Below are positions 20,025-30,210 of a DNA stretch of 64,000 nt, piece by piece. The position numbers were made by a program, and so were the translations under genes. Within the stretch, counting starts at the first letter, position 1. Every line of letters begins with the position of its first letter. The notes below the pieces were generated by a model that did not search any database, was not told where the DNA came from, and saw nothing but the letters and a program-made list of their open reading frames with translations. Origin of the DNA: Heterodera schachtii (lineage: Eukaryota > Nematoda > Chromadorea > Rhabditida > Heteroderidae); NCBI GenBank assembly GCA_023374025.1, contig SIJG01000029.1, positions 186,001 through 250,000 on the forward strand, given 5' to 3'.

Positions 20025-21135
20025 ATGAACTTTCGATGGTCCTTTAATAAATTTTCAACAAAAAAACAAACAAATGGGATAAGAAAATGGTCAACACCGC
20101 ACTTTTCATGACGACCGATAAGGAGGGGGTCAAAATTATGTGGGGTCAACCGGACCAGTTTTTGTAATAACTCCTTTCATAATTGTCCTTCCTCTTTGGT
20201 CTGTAACAAACGAATCCGAAAGAATTTTTGGCGGAAACAATTCACTGAAGAGTTACAGACCCGGGACTGAAGTGGCCAAAAGTCCAACATATAAAACGCT
20301 TGAATCTCTAACAAAATCTATACCAATCGATTGCTTTTGGTCTGACATATCACTGCAAAAGAATTTTTGGAAAGTGGAAAAAATTGTAGGCCTTAGGAAG
20401 TCAAATTGAATAGAAATTTGTGAGTATTTTTTAGCCAAAAACACCGCACACTCGACTACGGCGGCCAGTAGGTGGGGCGCCGCTCGCTCGCTCCCGGATT
20501 GTTCGCGCCTGAGGTCGGCCTTCGGCCCGACCTTAACCAGGCGCTCGCAACCCCTCGCTCGCGCTCGCTCGCTCGGGCGCCCCACTACTTGCTCCGTCTT
20601 CGCATGCTCGCTATTGAATTGCCGGGCGCTTCGCGCCCTCAAAAAGGGATTCCTTGTTTATATTTTGTCAAAGTTTTCACATATTCTTACATTAGAGAAG
20701 AGACTGAGAGGAATAGATTGCTATATTTTTTAAAAATTTTTGCAGAATAATAATAAAGAGAACACATACAAACATCGTTATCTATCAAATTTGGCCGAGT
20801 TCGAATTACTATGAAAGGAGTATACGTATAATTATTATTTGTATCCTGTGCATTGCTGTTTTCCTTTGTCAAATTTTATTTAAAATTTCGGCGTTAATTA
20901 AAAAAGGCAGTACCCTCTGAGTTTTATTGCAAAATAAACGGGGGGGGGGTACGTCGATTGATGAAAAGTGTCAAAAAATAAGTTACACAAAATTGATAGT
21001 TTAGTTAATATAAAATTTTAATAAACAGTAATAAAAGTAATAATAATTATTACTCAAAAGCTTCCGTCGGTTCCAGATTATTATTGTCAAATGTTAATTT
21101 ATTTTAAGCTTAAAGATGTCAATCGTGTGTCTCAC
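20025..21135 (-). mobile_element. solo copy of foldback-element arm
   Basis: Collinear with the right arm of the large inverted repeat (about 55695-58285) but lacking the minisatellite expansion. Ordered landmarks: GGACCAGTTTTTGTAATAA, CAGACCCGGGACTGAAGTGG, the GC-rich hairpin module (20446-20635), TTGTCAAAGTTTTCACATATT, a single minisatellite unit near 20830, GGCAGTACCCTCTGA and CCGTCGGTTCCA. The CG-rich ORFs here belong to the hairpin and are not genes. Confidence 0.7.
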
Positions 21136-21881
21136 TCACTCTTCTCATACAATCATGCCAATACCATTATACCAGTAATTAAATGCCAATGTCAACGCCG
21201 AAAACAACACAAATTTTCTCGCTGGTTTTCCCGAACAAGGAGACGCGACTTTAGTTTGTTTTGAAATTTGTAGTGTTCTATTTTGTTAAATTTTTATAAA
21301 TTTTCGAATAAATTTTATGAATCTCAGATAAAATGACCAAAAAATAGTTTTATTAGTTTTGAAGAAAAGAAAGAAAGATAGCCAAAAAAAGTGGAAAGAT
21401 TTGCTGTTTGGTTGGAGCAAATGATAAAAAGCAACGGGAAATGGATAGGTTTGTTTTATTTGGGGATGCTCGGAGGGTCTCAGTTCTCGAATAAAAAATT
21501 TCTCGGTATTTTTTGAGTTTTGGACGTGTCATTTATTCTCGGGGTAATACTGCAGATTTGCGGTCCACCGCAAAATTAAAATTTAGAATAGACCCAAGGA
21601 GGTTCAAAAATACCCTGATAAAGATATGAAAGACATTTTAATCTTTTTGGGCCCCTGATGGACCTGAAACCAATCAAAACTGATAAATGAAAACCCTTTG
21701 GAATTCATTTACATTCATTATATACTTTTTCCAAAGAAAATTAGACCCAATTTCCAGTGCGGAGCAATTCTGACGAATTACACCGTATTTTGGTCTCACA
21801 TTTCCACAAGATTTTGACTCACGAGCATCCCTACGCATAATTCTCTCTGCTGTTGTGAAAAAACAGACAAATGATTTTCCG

Positions 21882-23015
21882 TTAGTCCAGTTCTTCATCA
21901 TCCAATGATTCAATGGTGTCTCCCTCTTTAATGCCATATTCATCTATCGTTTTCTCGTTGTCCATAAGTTCGTCAATGCCAACTCGGAATGGATGTTTGA
22001 ACAGGGAAATGTCGCCGAACTTACACTTCCAATCCGCCTCGATGATCGGACGTATTTTGTCCTTCAAACTTCGCAGTTTGTCCATGCCATTCACCCAAAC
22101 GGTGCGTCGCCTACTACCGTAGTCCACGTGAATATGAAACTTCGAACCATCGGCAACAGCAGTAGCAGATGACGACGCTGTTGAGCTTTCGTGCCAAATC
22201 TCGTCCCAGGCTAAAACCTTCATATGAATGTCATTTCCTTCTATAATGCCATATTCGTCCATTGTTTTTTCATCCTCAAGCGCTTTACCGTATTCGCAAT
22301 CGAAATGGCATTTTCTTAGTATGATCTCTCCATTTAACTCGGATTTATACCTCTGTTCATTTGTCTCTCTGATCTTCTGCCTTTGTTTGTTTATCTCCCT
22401 GATCTTCTGCTTCACTGTTGCCACAGTGTCTGTACCGTTCACATAAATCACAAAATATTCCCAATGATTTTGCCACCGCACGGTAATGCCAGATCCATCA
22501 GACATTATTAAAAAGGGCATATCTTCCTTCACGAAATCTATCAACCTGTCACTGTCATTAAATCCTCCACATAGGTCATAATGGATTAGTGTTTGTTTTT
22601 CTGACGGAATTCCAGTGATTTGTGTCATTTTCTCCTTCACTTCTTTTATAGTGGTGATGGCGTTCGCTTTAATGGGGTACATTTTCTCTTTATATTCCAC
22701 AAAAAATTGAAATTCGTCCACCGACACAAAAACATTTTGGCCTTCTCCAATGGCATATTTTTTGATTGTTTTCTGATCAGCTGAACGCTCAACACAAAAT
22801 TTCCCGGCTCTTTCTTTGGTCAATTTTTGTTTTTGAATTCGAATGTTGCAAATTTTTTGGGCCTTTAGTGTTGCCACAGTGTCCTTTTTGTCGAGCTTAA
22901 CTGGAAATACTTTGCTACTGTATTCCATTTTAATTTTCATGCTATCAACGAATGACGGCATTATCAGCGTAAGCATTATGACAATGCAGAACTGTGAAAA
23001 GCCAAACAGATTCAT
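21882..23015 (-). CDS. secreted four-module ubiquitin-like protein (377 aa)
   Basis: I start at 23015 (MNLFGFSQFCIVIMLTLIMP) rather than the ATG 28 codons upstream, because every relative begins there with the same promoter spacing. Signal peptide 1-25. Module A 26-102 (DTVATLKAQKICN is a few residues shorter than other A modules). B 103-176 (FFVEYKEKMYPIK, ITGIPSEKQTL). C 177-291, with a duplicated QKIRE-I-NKQR segment, the Cys pair in LRKCHFDCEY and a Ser/Ala linker. D 292-377, with GTVWVNG-type start, KCKFGDISLFKHPFRVG and YGIKEGDTIES. The C-terminus DDEELD has no Gly-Gly. The tandem twin is 25567-26700. No introns. An intact, recently duplicated gene of unknown role. Confidence 0.9.
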   Translation of the reverse strand: MNLFGFSQFCIVIMLTLIMPSFVDSMKIKMEYSSKVFPVKLDKKDTVATLKAQKICNIRIQKQKLTKERAGKFCVERSADQKTIKKYAIGEGQNVFVSVDEFQFFVEYKEKMYPIKANAITTIKEVKEKMTQITGIPSEKQTLIHYDLCGGFNDSDRLIDFVKEDMPFLIMSDGSGITVRWQNHWEYFVIYVNGTDTVATVKQKIREINKQRQKIRETNEQRYKSELNGEIILRKCHFDCEYGKALEDEKTMDEYGIIEGNDIHMKVLAWDEIWHESSTASSSATAVADGSKFHIHVDYGSRRRTVWVNGMDKLRSLKDKIRPIIEADWKCKFGDISLFKHPFRVGIDELMDNEKTIDEYGIKEGDTIESLDDEELD

Positions 23016-23128
23016 TTTGCGAAAAAATTTGCTGGCAATTGGAAAAATTTTAATGGCAATTAGGAATGAATGAATTGAATTTGACGGATATTGCTTCACC
23101 TCACTGTCAAGAGATTCCTTTTATGGGG
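23016..23128 (-). promoter_or_regulatory. shared UBL-family core promoter
   Basis: Minus strand: GCCCCATAAAAGGAATCTCT (about 23113-23131), TTGACAGTGAGGTGAAGCA, TTCATTCATTCCTAATTGCC. The C tract is replaced by AAATTTTTCC. Confidence 0.6.
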
Positions 23129-23129
23129 C

Positions 23130-23645
23130 AGAATTCTACTCATACATTTAAATGACTACTTTAATTTGGCAGAATTATTTTCAATATTTGAATTGGCAAT
23201 TGGGTGATCTCTTTTTGGCATAGAATTCTACTTAAATATTTTAACAATAATAAAATAACATTTTCAGAAGTATTTTCATTTATTGAATTGGTATTGAATG
23301 ATCATCACTTTTTTGGCACAGAATTCTACTCAAATATTTTAATAATAATTAAAAAACTACTTTAATTTGGCAGAAGAATTTTCATTTATTGAATTGGCAA
23401 TTGAGTGATCACTTTTTTGGCACAGAATTCTACTTTAATATTTTAATAATAATTAAATAACTACTTTAATTTGGCAGAATAATTTTCAATTATTGAATTG
23501 GTATTGAGTGATCATTTTTGTAATTCTACTTTAATATTTTAATAATAATTAAATAACTACTTTAATTTGGCAGAAGAATTTTCAATTATTGAATTGGTAT
23601 TGAGTGAAGTATTTTCAATTAATTGGCAATTGAGTGATCACTCAA
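23130..23645 (-). repeat. UBL-upstream satellite array
   Basis: About five ~100 bp units with ACTTTAATTTGGCAGAA, TTATTGAATTGG(C)ATTGAGTGATC and GAATTCTACT. Same order as in the twin at 26815-27415. Confidence 0.8.
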
Positions 23646-24257
23646 TGCTTCTTCAAATGCTTTTATTTCATCAAAAATGGTAAACATTTCGAGACCAAAG
23701 AAATAATAATAATAATAATTAATTTAAAATTGGTCTGATCAAGGGTATAGCGCCATGTATTTTCTCTAAGGACAGGACACACTCAAATCACAATGTAAAA
23801 ACCGATTTTTAAGGTTTTTTTTTGTCTCGGAATCGTGGGCGCCGAAACGACCCCGATCCCAAAGACCCGGGACTGAAGTAGCCAAAAGTCCAACATCTAA
23901 AACGCTTGAATCTCTAACAAAATCTATAGCAATCGAATGCTTTTGGTCTGATATATCACACTGCAAAAGAATTTTTGGTAAGTGGAAAAAATACACATAG
24001 GACCATCGTTATCTATCAATTTGGCCGAGTTCGAATTACTATGAAAGGAGTATACTGTATAATTATTATTTGTATCCTGTGCATTGCTGTTTTCTAGAGT
24101 GCCACAAGACCGGGAATTTTTGCCAAAACCGGGACCGGGACTTGCCTGGACCTCAGAAGCCGGGACGGGGACCTCGATTTTCTTCGTCAATAAATTATGC
24201 CAAGGATGATCGATTTTTATGGGTATTTTTGTTTAAAAAATCCTATTAATCACAAAA
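23646..24257. repeat. distal flank with CCGGGA transposon end
   Basis: Contains the GGGTATAGCGCCATG flank block, a copy of the foldback segment (CCCGGGACTGAAGTAGCCAA, TTTGGTCTGATATATCAC, AATTACTATGAAAGGAGTAT) and, at 24095-24180, CCGGGA/GGGACC repeats that look like the subterminal region of a DNA transposon. Near-identical to 27430-28015 and inverted at 37140-37690. Confidence 0.65.
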
Positions 24258-24545
24258 AAAATTACCGTATAATTATTATTTGTATCCTGTGCATTGCTAT
24301 TTTTCTTAGTATACCGTATAATTATTATTTCTATCCTGTGCATTGCTATTTTTCTTAGTATACCGTATAATTATTATTTGTATCCTGTGCATTGCTATTT
24401 TTCTTAGTATACCGTATAATTATTATTTGTATCCTGTGCATTGCTATTTTTCTTAGTATACCGTATAATTATTATTTCTACCCTGTGCATTGCTATTTTT
24501 CTTAGTATACCGTATAATTATTATTTGTATCCTGTGCATTGCTGT
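24258..24545 (-). repeat. 49 bp minisatellite, six copies
   Basis: Units of 49 bp: TACCGTATAATTATTATTTG, TATCCTGTGCATTGCTATTT, TTCTTAG. Identical in sequence to the long arrays at 47221-48692 and 56480-58016. It sits exactly between the two copies of the 3.4 kb tandem duplication. Confidence 0.9.
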
Positions 24546-25566
24546 TTTTCTTTGTCCAATTTTATTTAAAATTTCGGCCTTAATTAAAAAAGGCAGTACC
24601 CTCTGATGTTTTGTTGCAAAATAAACGGGGGGGATACGTTGATTGACGAAAAGTGCCAAAAAATAAGTTACGCAAAATTGATAGTTTAGTTAATATAAAA
24701 TTTTAATAAACAGTAATAAAAGTAATAATAATTATTACTCAAAAGCTTCCGTCGGTTCCAGATTATTATTGTCAAATGTTAATTTATTTTAAGCTTAAAG
24801 ATGTCAATCGTGTGTCTCACTCACTCTTCTCATACAATCATGCCAATACCATTATACCAGTAATTAAATGCCAATGTCAACGCCGAAAACAACACAAATT
24901 TTCTCGCTGGTTTTCCCGAACAAGGAGACGCGACTTTAGTTTGTTTTGAAATTTGTAGTGTTCTATTTTGTTAAATTTTTATAAATTTTCGAATAAATTT
25001 TATGAATCTCAGATAAAATGACCAAAAAATAGTTATATTAGTTTTGAAGAAAAGAAAGAAAGATAGCCAAAAAAAGTGGAAAGATTTGCTGTTTGGTTGG
25101 AGCAAATGATAAAAAGCAACGGGAAATGGATAGGTTTGTTTTATTTGGGGATGCTCGGGGGGTCTCAGTTCTCGAATAAAAAATTTCTCGGTATTTTTTG
25201 AGTTTTGGACGTGTCATTTATTCTCGGGGTAATACTGCAGATTTGCGGTCCACCGCAAAATTAAAATTTAGAATAGACCCAAGGAGGTTCAAAAATACCC
25301 TGATAAAGATATGAAAGACATTTTAATCTTTTTGGGCCCCTGATGGACCTGAAACCAATCAAAACTGATAAATGAAAACCCTTTGGAATTCATTTACATT
25401 CATTATATACTTTTTCCAAAGAAAATTGGACCCAATTTCCAGTGCGGAGCAATTCTGACGAATTACACCGTATTTTGGTCTCACATTTCCACAAGATTTT
25501 GACTCACGAGCATCCCTACGCATAATTCTCTCTGCTGTTGTGAAAAAACAGACAAATGATTTTCCG

Positions 25567-26700
25567 TTAGTCCAGTTCTTCATCATCCAATGATTCAATG
25601 GTGTCTCCCTCTTTAATGCCATATTCATCTATCGTTTTCTCGTTGTCCATAAGTTCGTCAATGCCAACTCGGAATGGATGTTTGAACAGGGAAATGTCGC
25701 CGAACTTACACTTCCAATCCGCCTCGATGATCGGACGTATTTTGTCCTTCAAACTTCGCAGTTTGTCCATGCCATTCACCCAAACGGTGCGTCGCCTACT
25801 ATCGTAGTCCACGTGAATATGAAACTTCGAACCATCGGCAACAGCAGTAGCAGATGACGACGCTGTTGAGCTTTCGTGCCAAATCTCGTCCCAGGCTAAA
25901 ACCTTCATATGAATGTCATTTCCTTCTATAATGCCATATTCGTCCATTGTTTTTTCATCCTCAAGCGCTTTACCGTATTCGCAATCGAAATGGCATTTTC
26001 TTAGTATGATCTCTCCATTTAACTCGGATTTATACCTCTGTTCATTTGTCTCTCTGATCTTCTGCCTTTGTTTGTTTATCTCCCTGATCTTCTGCTTCAC
26101 TGTTGCCACAGTGTCTGTACCGTTCACATAAATCACAAAATATTCCCAATGATTTTGCCACCGCACGGTAATGCCAGATCCATCAGACATTATTAAAAAG
26201 GGCATATCTTCCTTCACGAAATCTATCAACCTGTCACTGTCATTAAATCCTCCACATAGGTCATAATGGATTAGTGTTTGTTTTTCGGACGGAATGCCAG
26301 TGATTTGTGTCATTTTCTCCTTCACTTCTTTTATAGTGGTCATGGCGTTCACTTTAATGGGGTACATTTTCTCTCTGTATTCCACAAAAAATTGAAATTC
26401 GTCCAACGACACAAAAACATTTTGGCCTTCTCCAATGGCATATTTTTTGATTGTTTTCTGGTCAGCTGAACGCTCAACACAAAATTTCCCGGCTCTTTCT
26501 TTGGTCAATTTTTGTTTTTGAATTCGAATGTTGCAAATTTCTTGGGCCTTTAGTGTTGCCACAGTGTCCTTTTTGTCGAGCTTAACTGGAAATACTTTGC
26601 TACTGTATTCCACTTTAATTTTCATGCTATCAACGAATGATGGAATTATCAGCGTAAGCATTATGATAGTGCAGAACTGTGAAAAGCCAAACAGATTCAT
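25567..26700 (-). CDS. secreted four-module ubiquitin-like protein, tandem twin (377 aa)
   Basis: Start at 26700 for the reason given for its twin at 21882-23015. Same architecture: signal peptide, A, B, C with duplicated basic segment, D, ending DDEELD. The two proteins differ at only about a dozen residues, among them VIMLTLIMP to IIMLTLIIP in the signal peptide, MEYSS to VEYSS, AQKI to AQEI, VDEF to LDEF, YKEK to YREK, KANAI to KVNAM, and YGSR to YDSR at the start of D. All differences are substitutions and the frame is preserved, consistent with both copies being coding. Function unknown. Confidence 0.9.
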   Translation of the reverse strand: MNLFGFSQFCTIIMLTLIIPSFVDSMKIKVEYSSKVFPVKLDKKDTVATLKAQEICNIRIQKQKLTKERAGKFCVERSADQKTIKKYAIGEGQNVFVSLDEFQFFVEYREKMYPIKVNAMTTIKEVKEKMTQITGIPSEKQTLIHYDLCGGFNDSDRLIDFVKEDMPFLIMSDGSGITVRWQNHWEYFVIYVNGTDTVATVKQKIREINKQRQKIRETNEQRYKSELNGEIILRKCHFDCEYGKALEDEKTMDEYGIIEGNDIHMKVLAWDEIWHESSTASSSATAVADGSKFHIHVDYDSRRRTVWVNGMDKLRSLKDKIRPIIEADWKCKFGDISLFKHPFRVGIDELMDNEKTIDEYGIKEGDTIESLDDEELD

Positions 26701-26815
26701 TTTGCGAAAAAATTTGCTGGCAATTGGAAAAATTTGAATGGCAATTAGGAATGAATGAATTGGATTTGGCGGATATTGCTTCACCTCACTGTCAAGAGAT
26801 TCCTTTTATGGGGCA
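26701..26815 (-). promoter_or_regulatory. shared UBL-family core promoter
   Basis: Minus strand CCCCATAAAAGGAATCTCTT (about 26798-26813), GACAGTGAGGTGAAGCAATA, CATTCATTCCTAATTGCCA. As in the twin, no C tract. Confidence 0.6.
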
Positions 26816-27415
26816 GAATTCTACTCATACATTTAAATGACTACTTTAATTTGGCAGAATTATTTTCAATATTTGAATTGGCAATTGGGTGATCTCTTTT
26901 TGGCATAGAATTCTACTTAAATATTTTAACAATAATAAAATAACATTTTCAGAAGTATTTTCATTTATTGAATTGGTATTGAATGATCATCACTTTTTTG
27001 GCACAGAATTCTACTCAAATATTTTAATAATAATTAAAAAACTACTTTAATTTGGCAGAAAAATTTTCATTTATTGAATTGGCAATTGAGTGATCACTTT
27101 TTTGGCACAGAATTCTACTTTAATATTTTAATAATAATAAAAAACTACTTTAATTTGGCAGAATTATTGAATTGGTATTGAGTGATCATTTTTGTAATTC
27201 TACTTTAATATTTTAATAATAATTAAATAACTACTTTAATTTGGCAGAATAATTTTCAATTATTGAATTGGTATTGAGTGATCATTTTTGTAATTCTACT
27301 TTAATATTTTAATAATAATTAAATAACTACTTTAATTTGGCAGAAGAATTTTCAATTATTGAATTGGTATTGAGTGAAGTATTTTCAATTAATTGGCAAT
27401 TGAGTGATCACTCAA
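26816..27415 (-). repeat. UBL-upstream satellite array
   Basis: About six ~100 bp units, one more than the twin array at 23130-23645. The extra unit (about 27140-27240) carries the AATTGGTATTGAGTGATCATTTTTGTAATTCTAC variant (key part GGTATTGAGTGATCATTT). Confidence 0.8.
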
Positions 27416-28014
27416 TGCTTCTTCAAATGCTTTTATTTCATCAAAAATGGCAAACATTTCGAGACCAAAGAAATAATAATAATAATAATTAATTTAAAAT
27501 TGGTCTGATCAAGGGTATAGCGCCATGGATTTTCTCTAAGGACAGGACACACTCAAATCACAATGTAAAAACCGATTTTTAAGGTTTTTTTTTGTCTCGG
27601 AATCGTGGGCGCCGAAACGACCCCGATCCCAAAGACCCGGGACTGAAGTAGCCAAAAGTCCAACATCTAAAACGCTTGAATCTCTAACAAAATCTATAGC
27701 AATCGAATGCTTTTGGTCTGATATATCACACTGCAAAAGAATTTTTGGTAAGTGGAAAAAATACACATAGGACCATCGTTATCTATCAATTTGGCCGAGT
27801 TCGAATTACTATGAAAGGAGTATACTGTATAATTATTATTTGTATCCTGTGCATTGCTGTTTTCTAGAGTGCCACAAGACCGGGAATTTTTGCCAAAACC
27901 GGGACCGGGACTTGCCGGGACCTCAGAAGCCGGGACGGGGACCTCGATTTTCTTCGTCAATAAATTATGCCAAGGATGATCGATTTTTATGGGTATTTTT
28001 GTTTAAAAAATCCT

Positions 28015-28130
28015 ATTAATCACAAAAAAAATAAATTAAAAACAAAATCGTCTAACGGAATCGAACTCATGAACAGCAAGTAATGTCAGTGTTGATGCAC
28101 TAATCACTTCATCACAATGGGACCCACGCG
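28015..28130 (-). repeat. tRNA-derived SINE-like unit
   Basis: On the minus strand the A-box-like TGATGAAGTGATTAGTGC (28097-28114) precedes the B-box-like GAGTTCGATTCCG (28056-28068), then an AT-rich tail ATTTTGTTTTTAATTTATTT and TGTGATTAATAGG. It is the inverted copy of 37000-37125. Confidence 0.5.
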
Positions 28131-28440
28131 TTTCGGCGCTCGCGTTTCGGCGCCAGCTCGTTTTTCCACTATAGCTTTTTTCCTTGGCATCCAAATCCAA
28201 CAATCTTGGGTATCATTCGAAAGCTCTTAACATGCTCTATTAGCCTTACTAAAAGCGAAAAGGTTTTCAAGCCTGGAAAAATTTTAATAAGTAAAAACTA
28301 TTTCGACTTTTGGCAATTTTCATGTATAACTTTTTTGGTAATTGTATAATCGCAAAGCAATAGCTTAGAAAAAGCTTCTCTAAACATGTTAAGCTTTCAA
28401 ATGATACAAACAATGTTGGATTTCTTAGGGGGTGTATATT
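28131..28440. mobile_element. GCGCCGAAACGCG block and foldback MITE
   Basis: GCGTTTCGGCGCTCGC repeats (28129-28155), then a ~250 bp foldback: ATCCAACAATCTTGGGTATC-ATTCGAAAGCTCTTAACATG pairs with CATGTTAAGCTTTCAAATGATAC...TGTTGGATTT. Related to 4790-5065. Confidence 0.55.
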
Positions 28441-28570
28441 TAACCCCGACCCCGAGTCGGGGTTAAGGGTCGGGGTTACTCGGAGTTGGAAGCGTCGGGG
28501 TCGGGGTTAACCCCGAAAAATGGCCAAAAATGTCGGGGGTCGGGGCGGGGTCGGGGGCCCAACCCTAGTA
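28436..28570. repeat. GGGGTCGGGGTT repeats
   Basis: About ten GGGGTCGGGG / ACCCCGACCCC words with an internal fold (CCCCGACCCCGAGTCGGGGT). Likely a transposon subterminal region. Runs of G make quadruplex formation possible. No gene from here to 29180. Confidence 0.5.
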
Positions 28571-29181
28571 AGAACCTTTAGAGGAGCTCATTTTCGGCAT
28601 GGTGTTAATTAAATTTCATAATATTTGCACAAATTTAATACTTTTTGGTTCAAAAAAATCTATAAAGTAATGGCATTTTGTTGATTTTTTAAAATTTTAT
28701 TTCAGTGACGAAAGATTCAGTGACGAAAAATTCAGCATAAAAACCCAAAATATGCAAATAAAAGTCCCAACTTTTATACGCAAATACCAAAAAGAAGATA
28801 TTTTTCCTACTAGTTAGACTATGTAGAATCCAGGAAAAAAATATGCATTTGCATATTTTTTGCAGCCCTGCTGATTATGCTCATAATATTTTTGTCTTTC
28901 ATTTTGCACTGCTTGTTAACGCCAATTATGAAGACTCGTCGTTGATATTTGAGCAACTCTATCAGTTTAAAAATAGATGCTTTTAATTGAATTGTGAAAG
29001 TATTTCCTATGCGTACGAAATCAAATTAATAATTTATCTGGTGAATTTCAAGTACGGGACCGTAATTTGGCCGGAATTTTCTGGCCCAGGCCCGAGATTA
29101 GCTTTTTAGGGACAATGAGTTCTCAGTTTGCCGAAAAAATAAATTTTTTCTTATACCTATGCTATATCCACCTCCAATGAC

Positions 29182-29423
29182 CGCTGACCCACAAAATGTC
29201 CAGGCCACGAAATGTCCACAAGAGTAAAAACCCACTAAATGTCCAGAAAAAAAAAATTAAATTTTATAAAAATATGGATAAAAGTCTCTAAGTTTATTTT
29301 AGTGTTTTCGGAGTCGGTGAACTTATTTTCCGTATTTTTATAAAAATACATTTTTTTTTCTGGACATTTCGTGGGTTTTTACTCTTATGGACATTTAGTG
29401 GCCTGGACATTTTGTGGGGCACC
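29182..29423. mobile_element. 242 bp palindromic MITE with 8 bp target duplication
   Basis: Terminal inverted repeats begin TGACCCACAAAATGTCCAGG and end CCTGGACATTTTGTGGGGCA, and pair for more than 60 bp (AGAGTAAAAACCCACTAAAT / ATTTAGTGG-type words). Direct 8 bp CCAATGAC flanks both sides (29174-29181 and 29424-29431). Non-coding. The 8 bp duplication fits a hAT-type or other 8-bp-TSD superfamily. Confidence 0.85.
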
Positions 29424-29479
29424 CCAATGACGGAATAAATCAGATTTAATTTGTCGAGTTCCGAAAATTTCGTATTTTA

Positions 29480-30205
29480 AAAATTGAAAAATAGTTTTTA
29501 TGCAAATGAAAGCAACAAAAAAAGAAAGTTGAAAGAAATGTGTGCCAGGGGAGGGGGGCGCGTTCATTCCAAGAGAATTTTTTCAATTTAGGTCTTTCGA
29601 TTTATGTTTTCTTCCCCGACGGCAACTTGCGAATACCACCAGACAAAAATTGCCCCTTTAAAAATTCTGCACAAAATCCTCAAAGTTATCATAGGTATAA
29701 CCGAAAATTTTTAAAAATTTTGTTTTTTAATGCTCAATTCCTAACCTTGGTCTTTTTCAGACTGCGCGTCCCTCCCCTGACCGGTGGGTTGACAGTAGGA
29801 TGGAATTAAAGTGTGAACCATTTAAAAAAGATAGGTATCCCTAAAAAGTGAACACATTTGCTGTTTGTTTAGAGCAAATGATCAAAAGTAACGGGAAATG
29901 GATAGATTGGTTCATTTGGGATGCTCGGGGGTCTTGGTTTTTTGAATAAAGAAATTTCTCGGAATTCTTAGTGTTTTAGAGGGCTCATTCTCGGGGTAAA
30001 ACTGCAGAATTGCGGACACGCCGAAAATTTAAAATTATCTCTCTTCTTATAGACCCGAATAGATTAAAAATTACCCTGCTGGTGAAGAAATTGGACCCAA
30101 TTTCCAATGGGACCGCAATTCCGAATAAACTGTTTCTGGTCTCATTTTCACCAAGATTTTGACTCCCGAGCATCCCTAACATTCGCATAATTTTCTCAGC
30201 TGTTG
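29480..30205 (-). repeat. conserved 3' flank of UBL duplicon
   Basis: Same block as 5627-6205 with an insertion around 29540-29800. Landmarks AATGAAAGCAACAAAAAAAG, GGGATGCTCGGGGGTCTTGG, TTCTCGGGGTAAAACTGCAG, CAAGATTTTGACTCCCGAGC. Confidence 0.65.
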
Positions 30206-30210
30206 TGCAT

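Larger units (their letters stand above)
20848..24250. repeat. tandem ~3.4 kb duplication, copy 1
   Basis: 20848-24250 matches 24536-28015 at an offset of 3685 bp with only scattered differences. It includes the gene at 21882-23015, its promoter, satellite and both flanks. The unit ends at CCTATTAATCACAAAAAAAAT. A six-copy minisatellite lies at the junction. Confidence 0.9.
24536..28015. repeat. tandem ~3.4 kb duplication, copy 2
   Basis: Second copy of 20848-24250. Differences are few, for example TATCGTAGTCC for TACCGTAGTCC at ~25801, and one indel in the satellite near 27135-27200. Confidence 0.9.

Noticed and set aside
20253..20642. 129 aa Arg/Ala-rich ORF (and 49098, 56096 equivalents)
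   Set aside because: Derived from the GC-rich hairpin module and not conserved in frame between copies.
21674..21943. 89 aa ORF MNMALKRETPLNHW... repeated downstream of UBL genes
   Set aside because: It starts inside the UBL module D in another frame and continues into the duplicated 3' flank. Conservation is explained by duplication.
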